From: JAVBOO01 sp031550435
Lineage (GTDB): Bacteria; Bacillota; Clostridia; Lachnospirales; WRAX01
Reading direction: 5' to 3'
Assembly: GCA_031550435.1 (NCBI GenBank)
Contig: JAVBOO010000031.1
Coordinates: 1 to 11,850 of the forward strand
DNA: 11,850 bases
In this document: piece by piece, positions 1 through 5,768 of the stretch
Numbering within the stretch: the stretch's first letter is position 1
Layout of the letters: each line of letters opens with the position of its first letter
Made by a program: the position numbers and the translations under genes
The notes under the pieces: generated by a model
Told to the model about the DNA's origin: nothing
What the model saw: only the letters and a program-made list of their open reading frames with translations
Database searches by the model: none

Positions 1-65
1 CCTTTGACGCACATCCCGATGATTTCTGCTTTGTTACGTTCGCTCCGATTTAACATTTCTCTCAT
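1..65 (-). CDS. Possible 5' end of a leftward gene, cut by the window edge
   Basis: Reading leftward from an ATG at 65-63, the frame stays open to the window edge for 21 codons. It starts MREMLNRSERNKAEIIGMCV and is rich in charged residues, so it looks more protein-like than the rightward frames here. A GGGAAG sequence lies about 9 bases upstream, and a second in-frame ATG is at 56-54. I do not recognise the product. The usual upstream neighbours of rpsO (truB, ribF) would run rightward and are not visible. The stretch is too short to exclude chance. Confidence 0.28.
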   Translation of the reverse strand, partial: MREMLNRSERNKAEIIGMCVK

Positions 66-273
66 GCCTCTATTCTTCCCAGAGGTATGAAATTTTCTTG
101 CGTTTGTTAGCTATACTGAAATTATCATAAGTTAGCAGCACTTTTGCTTCGGAAGCTTGCTTTTTCAAGAACATTGTGCTAATATTTTAAGGTTATGTAT
201 TCCTATGTTCGGAATCCGGATACTCCAACCGTTTCTTGACATACGGAGAAAACTACTATACGGAGGTAATAAA
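66..273 (+). promoter_or_regulatory. rpsO leader region, no clear promoter
   Basis: About 208 bases precede rpsO. TATACT at 112-117 is a passable -10 but has no good -35. A small hairpin (GCTT CGG AAGC, 146-156) is followed by TTTTT at 161-165, which could be a weak attenuator. AGCAC at 137-141 can pair with GTGCT at 176-180 around it. In many bacteria S15 represses its own mRNA through a structured leader, so such a role is plausible here but not shown. The rpsO ribosome binding site is GGAGG at 262-266. Confidence 0.3.
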
Positions 274-531
274 ATGATTGACAAAAAAGCAGTTATCGAG
301 AAATACGGCAGAAACGGGACTGACACGGGGTCACCAGAAGTTCAGGTTGCTCTTTTAACCGAGAGAATCAGATTGCTCACCGAGCACCTCAAGCTTCATA
401 AAAAGGACTTCCATTCAAGAAGAGGTCTTCTTATGATGGTAGGACAAAGAAAAGGTCTTCTTAATTACATCAAGCAGAGAGACATCGTTAAATACCGTGA
501 TCTTATCGGCGAGTTAGGAATCAGAAAGTAA
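274..531 (+). CDS. rpsO: 30S ribosomal protein S15
   Basis: This 85-residue protein is S15, a primary binder of the central domain of 16S rRNA that helps form the small-subunit platform and the B4 bridge to the large subunit. Family hallmarks are GSPEVQ (residues 19-24) and the conserved HKKDFHSRRGLL block (42-53), which contacts the rRNA three-way junction. Bacterial S15 is usually 85-90 residues, so it is complete. The frame is open back to 157, but ATG 274 is chosen because GGAGG lies 7 bases before it and the product then begins like other S15 proteins. It is followed 18 bases later by pnp, the standard rpsO-pnp operon of bacteria. Confidence 0.97.
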   Translation: MIDKKAVIEKYGRNGTDTGSPEVQVALLTERIRLLTEHLKLHKKDFHSRRGLLMMVGQRKGLLNYIKQRDIVKYRDLIGELGIRK

Positions 532-549
532 CGTTCAAAGGAGAAATCG

Positions 550-2658
550 ATGCAAAGAACTTACACGATAGACCTGGCGGGCAGGACCCTATCCGCCGAA
601 ATAGGCAGAGTTGCCGAGCTTGCGAGCGGAGCGGTTATAATGACTTACGGAGAAACCGTTGTGCTTGTCACGGCAACTGCTTCCGAAAAGCCCCGCGCCG
701 GTATAGACTTCTTTCCTCTCAGCATTGACTACGAAGAAAGGCTTTATTCCGTCGGTAAAATACCCGGTGGCTTCATAAAGCGCGAAGGAAGACCCACGGA
801 AAAAGCAGTCTTAACATCCAGACTTATTGACAGACCACTGCGTCCCTTGTTCCCTAAAGACTATAGAAACGACGTTGCAGTCGTCGCTACGGTTCTTTCG
901 GTTGACCAGGATTGCAGCCCCGAAATCGCGGCGATGATCGGTTCGTCTATAGCACTCGCTATATCCGATATCCCGTTCAAAGGACCCACTGCGGCCGTTA
1001 ACATCGGCCTTGTAGACGGCAAGCTCGTCGTTAATCCCAACGCTGCCCAGCGCGAAACAAGCAGGCTTAACCTTACTGTCGCTTCGACAGCCAAAAAGGT
1101 TATGATGATTGAGGCAGGAGCCGACGAAATTTCCGAAGAAACAATGTTTGATGCCATCATGCTTGCGCATGAAGAAAACGTCAAGCTTGTTAACTTTATC
1201 AACGGAATCGTTGCCGAAGTCGGTAAGCCCAAGAGCGAGTATACCGAGTATTCGGTTCCCGGCAAAATTTATACAAGAATCAAAGAGTTTATTAGCGAAA
1301 AACGCATGGAAGAAGCTGTTTTCACTGACCTCAAGCAAGAAAGAGACGCTCGTATGAGCGAGATACTTACCGATGTTACCGAAAATCTTCTGCCTTCTTT
1401 TGTAGGAGACGAGCAGGAAGAGTTTGCGGCTTCGATTTCGGAAGCAATCTATAATTTTGAGAAAGAAACAGTCCGCCGCATGATTTACAAGGATCATAAA
1501 CGTCCGGACGGCCGCAAGCTTGATCAAATCAGAAAGCTGACAGCAGAAGTTGACATTCTTCCGAGAACTCACGGCTCCGCTATGTTCAAGAGAGGTCAGA
1601 CCCAGGTTTTGACCGTTACAACTCTCGGTTCTATGGGCGAAGTTCAGAGACTCGACGGCCTCGATGTACTTGAGGAGTCCAAGAGATATATGCACCACTA
1701 CAATTTCCCGAGCTACTCGGTTGGAGAAACCAGACCTTCGAGAGGACCCGGAAGACGCGAAATCGGACACGGCGCACTTGCGGAACGCGCCCTTATCCCT
1801 GTTATCCCGACGGAAGAAGAATTCCCGTATGCTATCAGACTTGTTTCCGAAGTTTTGAGCTCAAACGGTTCAACGTCTCAGGCGAGCGTTTGCGCTTCCA
1901 CCCTGTCGCTCATGGCGGCCGGTGTTCCGATCAAAAAGCCTGTTGCGGGAATTTCTGTTGGTCTTGTGACCGGCGAAACTGATGATGATTTTGTTCTGCT
2001 TACGGATATCCAGGGACTTGAGGACTTTTTCGGCGACATGGACTTTAAAGTCGCGGGAACCTATGACGGTATCACGGCTATACAGATGGACATCAAAATC
2101 GACGGACTTACGCCCGAAATAATCAAGCAGTCATTTGCTCAGTGTAAGATTTCGAGAAAATATATACTGGACGATGTAATGCTGAAGGCTATTTCGACTC
2201 ACCGTTCCGAACTTTCAAAATACGCTCCGAAAATTTGCCTTGTCGTTATCAATCCCGACAAACTCGCAGAAGTTATCGGTTCCAGAGGCAAAGTTATCAA
2301 TCGTATTATTGATGAATCCGGTGTTACAAAGATAGATACCGAAGACGACGGAAGAATTTTTGTCGCAGGCGATGACATGACAAAGATTCAAAAGGCCGTT
2401 GATATGATAAATGCCATTGCAAAAGACCCCGAAGTCGGAAGGATCTACGAAGGAAAAGTCACAAGGCTTATGACTTTCGGAGCTTTTGTTGAAATCGCTC
2501 CCGAAAAAGAAGGACTCGTTCATATTTCGCAAATAGCAAAAGAAAGAGTCAAGGCTGTTGAGGACGTGCTTAAAGTCGGGGATGCCGTAAAAGTTAAACT
2601 TACGGAAATAGATGACCAAGGCAGATTAAATCTTTCGATAAAGGCAACTTTGGATTAG
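550..2658 (+). CDS. pnp: Polynucleotide phosphorylase (polyribonucleotide nucleotidyltransferase)
   Basis: PNPase degrades RNA 3' to 5' using phosphate, releasing nucleoside diphosphates, and can add tails in reverse. It works as a trimer, often with a helicase and other RNases. At 702 residues it is full length. Order: first RNase PH domain (about 1-145), helical linker (about 146-310), second RNase PH domain (about 315-540), KH domain with GSRG at 577-580, and S1 domain (about 628-698). The catalytic region LEDFFGDMDFKVAG holds D492, D498 and K500, matching E. coli D486, D492 and K494. SNGSTSQASVC (438-448) is the phosphate-binding loop. An AAAGGAGA ribosome binding site (537-544) sits 5 bases before the ATG. 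It is co-transcribed with rpsO and ends before the terminator at 2699-2728. Confidence 0.98.
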   Translation: MQRTYTIDLAGRTLSAEIGRVAELASGAVIMTYGETVVLVTATASEKPRAGIDFFPLSIDYEERLYSVGKIPGGFIKREGRPTEKAVLTSRLIDRPLRPLFPKDYRNDVAVVATVLSVDQDCSPEIAAMIGSSIALAISDIPFKGPTAAVNIGLVDGKLVVNPNAAQRETSRLNLTVASTAKKVMMIEAGADEISEETMFDAIMLAHEENVKLVNFINGIVAEVGKPKSEYTEYSVPGKIYTRIKEFISEKRMEEAVFTDLKQERDARMSEILTDVTENLLPSFVGDEQEEFAASISEAIYNFEKETVRRMIYKDHKRPDGRKLDQIRKLTAEVDILPRTHGSAMFKRGQTQVLTVTTLGSMGEVQRLDGLDVLEESKRYMHHYNFPSYSVGETRPSRGPGRREIGHGALAERALIPVIPTEEEFPYAIRLVSEVLSSNGSTSQASVCASTLSLMAAGVPIKKPVAGISVGLVTGETDDDFVLLTDIQGLEDFFGDMDFKVAGTYDGITAIQMDIKIDGLTPEIIKQSFAQCKISRKYILDDVMLKAISTHRSELSKYAPKICLVVINPDKLAEVIGSRGKVINRIIDESGVTKIDTEDDGRIFVAGDDMTKIQKAVDMINAIAKDPEVGRIYEGKVTRLMTFGAFVEIAPEKEGLVHISQIAKERVKAVEDVLKVGDAVKVKLTEIDDQGRLNLSIKATLD

Positions 2659-2698
2659 TATCGGTTCGTGCATTAACCGCAGAAAATAAAAAGTAACT

Positions 2699-2728
2699 AA
2701 GGCTGTCCCTGCAAGGGCGGCCTTTTTT
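2699..2728 (+). terminator. Intrinsic terminator of rpsO-pnp
   Basis: GGCTG-T-CCCT (2701-2710) pairs with AGGG-CGGCC (2714-2722) around a GCA loop, with one bulged T and one G-T pair. AA/TT extends the stem, and TTTTTT follows at 2723-2728. It lies 40 bases past the pnp stop. The 3' arm can also pair with GGCCGCCC at 2736-2743. Confidence 0.88.
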
Positions 2729-2780
2729 CATTTACGGCCGCCCAAGCTTATACTACGGCACAAGCCTTCCTGTTTCTGAG

Positions 2781-2809
2781 TGAGTGCTGATTTAATCAGT
2801 GTTTAACTA
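2781..2809. repeat. Compact palindromic repeat, probably two fused ends of the 4020-4176 element
   Basis: Bases 2783-2797 (AGTGCTGATTTAATC) match one end of the 4020-4176 element exactly. Bases 2789-2809, read on the minus strand, match its other end (AAACACTGATTAA and flanks) with two differences. The two ends overlap on the shared core GATTTAATC, giving an imperfect palindrome with no internal sequence. This looks like an internally deleted member or an excision product. Because the family core is itself near-palindromic, the link is weaker than for the 25-bp copies. Confidence 0.45.
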
Positions 2810-2867
2810 AGTTCGACCATTGTTTACTATGAGAAACCCGGTGCGATAAGACAAGAACTTATTTTTT

Positions 2868-2898
2868 GAATGCACACTTGATTACGATCTCCATAATA
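2868..2898 (+). promoter_or_regulatory. Possible sporulation-type promoter for the 294-residue protein gene
   Basis: GAATG (2868-2872) and CATAATA (2892-2898) fit the Bacillus sigma-G consensus GHATR and CATNHTA. The spacing is 19 rather than the usual 17-18. TTGATT at 2878 is only 10 bases from TAATAT, so the vegetative reading does not fit. The match is short and may be chance. Confidence 0.28.
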
Positions 2899-2950
2899 TG
2901 AACTAAGAGGCTAAAGCACGAAAGAAACAATAAAATAGGGAGGCAAATTT

Positions 2951-3835
2951 ATGGCAACTTTTGATTTGAACTGCCGCGACAACGCAAGCGTCCAAGGAGT
3001 GGGTTCACATCTTGACCCCAGACGACTCAGAGAAGAATGTATTATCGCTTTTAAAGTTTATGACTCATGCAGACAGCAAGACTGCCTTACAGAAGAACAG
3101 TTAGGACCCGCAAGAGCTGCCGAATGCACTTGCATCGGCGACGAGCACTTCAACGAGGGCGACGTTATAGATCCTCCTTCGAACGCTGCTGCTGTCACGA
3201 TTGACAGGTTGAAAGTAAAGAAAATAATCATAGTCGAAAAGGCTCCTAACGTATTCAGAAACGGCTTCTGGGATATAGACCTTAAATACGTTTTCGTTTA
3301 CAGATTGACATTCCGCGAAGCTGACGGCACAGTCATCGGCAGCATCAGAGCCAACAGCATTTTCAACAAGAGAGTTACATTGTTCGGTTCTATCGGCACA
3401 GACATAGTAGTTTCTACGGATCTGTTCTGCCAGATGGGCGGAGAGTCCACAACTCTCGACTCCGATCCGTTTATCCTCGTTGAGGCAAAAGCCGTTGCGC
3501 TTGACGCAAGACTTGTATACACTAGACGCAGAGGCATCGGACCCGAGGACCTTGCTCCCACTCCGAACCATGTAAACGTAACAATCGGTCTGTTCACGAT
3601 TATAAAGCTGTTCAGAATCGTTCAGCTCACAGTTGAGTCCAGAGGCTTCTGCCTTGCGCCCGAATGTGAAAATATTTCCCCGCTTAACCCCTGCGAATTC
3701 TTCGACAGCTTAGACTTCCCGTTCGACGTATTCTCTCCTCCTCAGAAGCCCGAATTTTTCGCAAACCCGGCAAACACTGCGGTTGCAGGAATACAAAACG
3801 CTGACAGAGACAAACGCTGCGCCTGCAGGGATTAA
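2951..3835 (+). CDS. Uncharacterised 12-cysteine protein, possibly spore-associated
   Basis: I do not recognise a named family with confidence. The 294-residue product has no signal peptide or membrane segment. Its N-terminal part carries RREECI-like and KVYDSCRQQDC sequence (about 26-45), followed by CTC at 59-61. The KVYDSC motif recalls the start of clostridial proteins with DUF3794/SipL-type regions that act in the spore coat, but that is an impression only. A central region (about 85-230) alternates hydrophobic residues as in beta-sheet, for example KKIIIVEK and DLKYVFVYRLTF. A Pro- and Cys-containing tail (234-294) ends CACRD. Cysteines are at 8, 30, 40, 45, 59, 61, 160, 234, 239, 248, 290 and 292. 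GGGAGG lies 7 bases before the ATG. It forms its own unit, with a terminator at 3966-3995. Confidence 0.8.
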   Translation: MATFDLNCRDNASVQGVGSHLDPRRLREECIIAFKVYDSCRQQDCLTEEQLGPARAAECTCIGDEHFNEGDVIDPPSNAAAVTIDRLKVKKIIIVEKAPNVFRNGFWDIDLKYVFVYRLTFREADGTVIGSIRANSIFNKRVTLFGSIGTDIVVSTDLFCQMGGESTTLDSDPFILVEAKAVALDARLVYTRRRGIGPEDLAPTPNHVNVTIGLFTIIKLFRIVQLTVESRGFCLAPECENISPLNPCEFFDSLDFPFDVFSPPQKPEFFANPANTAVAGIQNADRDKRCACRD

Positions 3836-4019
3836 TACCTGCTTAAAAAACCGGCTTGGGCGTTAGTTTCACCCTAATCGAACCGGCGTAGTTCAACTGT
3901 GGTATGTTCACCAAGCACAGCTGTCAAATTGCACACCGAGCGTAAATAAACGCAACAAGCCGACAGGGGCTGCCGCAAAAGCGGCAGCCCCTTTTCTTGG
4001 AAAATCTATCCGAACAAGC
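3836..4019 (+). other. 3' untranslated region of the 294-residue protein gene
   Basis: No ORF is supported. The mRNA would carry about 130 bases between stop codon and terminator stem, with short pairable pieces such as CCGG at both ends of the 3850-3890 segment. I see nothing recognisable in it. Confidence 0.5.
3966..3995 (+). terminator. Intrinsic terminator after the 294-residue protein gene
   Basis: A perfect 11-bp stem, GGGGCTGCCGC (3966-3976) with GCGGCAGCCCC (3981-3991), closes an AAAA loop and is followed by TTTTCTT. It lies 130 bases past the stop codon. Confidence 0.9.
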
Positions 4020-4176
4020 TAGGTAAACACTGATTAATTCACTTTGGACAGATTTCCGGCTAATTTAATCCATTCACCTTAGGATTTTGAGCCCATTTTA
4101 TGTGCTTTCAAAATCCGTGGGCTCATGCTTTGTTACGCTACGCTTCACAAAGTTCGATTAAATCAGCACTTACCTA
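4020..4176. mobile_element. 157-bp MITE-like element with terminal inverted repeats
   Basis: The left end TAGGTAAACACTGATTAATT (from 4020) and the right end, read on the minus strand, TAGGTAAGTGCTGATTTAAT (from 4176) are imperfect inverted repeats. They agree in the TAGGTAA start and the CTGATT core. The inside has no ORF, but it has two interleaved inverted repeats (4082-4124) and a CTTTGT/ACAAAG hairpin (4128-4152). The right end supplies the stop codon of the decarboxylase gene, and an identical 25-bp end lies at the mcsB stop. No transposase is in the window. No target duplication could be settled. Confidence 0.55.
4152..4176 (-). repeat. 25-bp repeat, copy 1, overlapping the decarboxylase stop codon
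   Basis: This is identical over 25 bases to 8303-8327. On the minus strand it begins TAGGTAAGTGCTGATTTAAT and ends CGAAC. The first three bases are the TAG stop of the gene ending at 4174. Sequence beyond both ends differs between the copies. Confidence 0.93.
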
Positions 4177-5595
4177 GTTATTTCTGTCAAACTCGTTAAT
4201 AATCTTTAACGTACCGTCTTTGAAGCCGTCTCCGACTATGTCAAGCCCGTTAACCATACAGTCGCTTATCGACGATACACAATCCGATGTAATCCTCTCG
4301 CCGGGAGCAAGTATAGGTATCCCCGGAGGATACGGAATAACAAAGCCTGCCGATATCTCTCCTTTTGAAGCCAAAAAAGGAACAAAAGACGTATCTTTGG
4401 AGTAAAACGCACTCCTCGGATCAATCGCAACAACAGGGCTGCTCTTGTAGAGCTGTTTAACCTCAGCTTGACCTTCTGACAGCTTTTTTGACAAATCCTC
4501 AATTGCGAAAGCTAGCTTGTCAAACCCTTCCGCAGTGTCCGCAGGTGAAGAAATTCCAATCGCATAAGTAAGCCCGGAATATTCAAGCTGCACTCTGTAC
4601 TTTTCAGCAAGCAATCTTTCCAGCTTTTTGCCGTTGATATCGGGCGTGTTCACAGTAAAACACAAGCGCCCTCTGTCAACATCGTATATTGAGCTCGAAC
4701 CGATTTGCTCTTTGCCGATGAGCTTTATTTTTGTGTTGCCCGCAAGTCTTTCTCTAAAACTTTCAAGCATTTTCACATTGCGCTCAAAAATGTGTTTGTT
4801 CTCGTCAAGATAGCGTATAGCGTAATCGGCGACGCACATCATTATGTAGGACGGGCTCGTTGACTGGCAAATCGTCAGCAGGTAACGCAGACGCTCCCTG
4901 TCCAGACGGTCGCCGTTCATATGAATTATAGCTGTCTGAGTAAGCGTTGGCAGGGTTTTATGCAGACTCTGTATTACAATATCCGCGCCCGACTTTGTAG
5001 CGCTCTCGGGAAAATAATCGGAAAAATTAAAATGCGCTCCGTGAGCTTCATCCACTATAAGTATACAGCCGTGTCTGTGTGCTATATCTGCGATACTCTT
5101 TATATCGGAAACAAAACCCTCAAATGTCGGGCTTGTTATCAAAATTGTTTTTATATCTCTGTTTTCAAGCAGAATACGCTCTACCTCAAGAGGGTTAATT
5201 CCGCCCTGCAACCCGTCCGCGGTAACTTCAGGCATTATATAATACGGCTTGACCCCCGCAAAAATCATACCGGTATATGCGGATTTATGCGAGTTTCTCG
5301 CGACAAGTATACCCTCTCCCTGAGAAGCGCAGGCGATTACCGAGGATACAACGCCGGCCGTCGAGCCGCCAACCAGATAAAATGTCTCTTCCGAGCCAAA
5401 AACGCGAGCAGCGTTCTGCATTGACTCAAAAATAATACCGCCGGGGCTGTGAAGATTATCTGTGCCTTTAATTTCCGTAACATCAATGTCGGCAAAGTTG
5501 AACGGGAAAAACTCGGCATTTCTTTTATGTCCCGGCATATAGAAAGGGTAAATATCCGAAATTGCGGATTTAACCGCATTTTCAAGCGTGTTCAT
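4174..5595 (-). CDS. Orn/Lys/Arg decarboxylase-family PLP enzyme (SpeA/YaaO-like)
   Basis: This is a fold-type I pyridoxal-phosphate enzyme of the basic amino acid decarboxylase group. Likely it makes a polyamine or its precursor (agmatine, cadaverine or putrescine) in the cytoplasm; the substrate cannot be told from sequence. YMPGHKRN (19-26) is the family opening. VDEAHGAHF (181-189) holds the Asp that contacts the PLP nitrogen, and SLHKTLPTLTQ (210-220) holds the Schiff-base lysine K213. The C-terminal domain carries FVIPYPPGIPILAPGE (418-433). At 473 residues it fits the short Gram-positive type (B. subtilis SpeA/YaaO, about 480-490) that lacks the wing domain of E. coli enzymes. AGGAG precedes the ATG. 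It is a single-gene unit with its own promoter, and its stop codon is provided by the 25-bp repeat. Confidence 0.93.
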   Translation of the reverse strand: MNTLENAVKSAISDIYPFYMPGHKRNAEFFPFNFADIDVTEIKGTDNLHSPGGIIFESMQNAARVFGSEETFYLVGGSTAGVVSSVIACASQGEGILVARNSHKSAYTGMIFAGVKPYYIMPEVTADGLQGGINPLEVERILLENRDIKTILITSPTFEGFVSDIKSIADIAHRHGCILIVDEAHGAHFNFSDYFPESATKSGADIVIQSLHKTLPTLTQTAIIHMNGDRLDRERLRYLLTICQSTSPSYIMMCVADYAIRYLDENKHIFERNVKMLESFRERLAGNTKIKLIGKEQIGSSSIYDVDRGRLCFTVNTPDINGKKLERLLAEKYRVQLEYSGLTYAIGISSPADTAEGFDKLAFAIEDLSKKLSEGQAEVKQLYKSSPVVAIDPRSAFYSKDTSFVPFLASKGEISAGFVIPYPPGIPILAPGERITSDCVSSISDCMVNGLDIVGDGFKDGTLKIINEFDRNN

Positions 5596-5665
5596 TCCTT
5601 CTCCTCTTTCTGCAAAAAATAAGACGGCGTTTCCGCCATCATGTTAAATTTATGCGTTCGCAGTG

Positions 5666-5694
5666 ATTATAGCAGATGCCCGGTACTTTGACAA
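5666..5694 (-). promoter_or_regulatory. Sigma-A promoter of the decarboxylase gene
   Basis: On the minus strand, TTGTCA (5694-5689), a 17-base spacer and TATAAT (5671-5666) give a near-perfect vegetative promoter pointing at the gene starting at 5595. The leader is about 65 bases and contains a small hairpin, GGCG GAAA CGCC, followed by a T-rich run. Its stem is too short to be a firm attenuator. Confidence 0.85.
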
Positions 5695-5700
5695 CATAAA

Positions 5701-5724
5701 AAAATCGGCCTTGCGACCGATTTT
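5701..5724. terminator. Bidirectional intrinsic terminator after clpC
   Basis: AAAATCGG (5701-5708) pairs with CCGATTTT (5717-5724), with T runs on both strands (more T follows on the plus strand, more A precedes). It ends the leftward mcsA-mcsB-clpC transcript 45 bases past the clpC stop and shields the decarboxylase promoter. Confidence 0.88.
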
Positions 5725-5768
5725 TTTAGTTTACCGAAGCAAAAGTTTATTACCGCGCAGTAAACGCT

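Larger units (their letters stand above)
2659..2950. other. Intergenic region between pnp and the 294-residue protein
   Basis: No ORF is supported here. It holds the pnp terminator (2699-2728), an overlapping 8-bp dyad (2715-2743), a compact palindromic repeat (2781-2809), a possible sporulation-type promoter (2868-2898) and the GGGAGG ribosome binding site (2938-2943) for the next gene. Confidence 0.7.

Noticed and set aside
236..262. TTGACA near 236 as an rpsO promoter -35
   Set aside because: The TATACG that follows is only about 15 bases away and runs into the ribosome binding site, which would leave no usable leader.
811..1770. Long minus-strand frame opposite pnp (319 codons)
   Set aside because: It lies wholly antisense to a clear PNPase gene, and its translation has no domain or family features. 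It is a shadow of the coding strand's codon bias.
28..4137. Shared 11-mer GCTTTGTTACG at 28-38 and 4127-4137
   Set aside because: Matches of 11 bases are expected by chance in a window of this size, and the flanks do not align well enough to call a further element copy.
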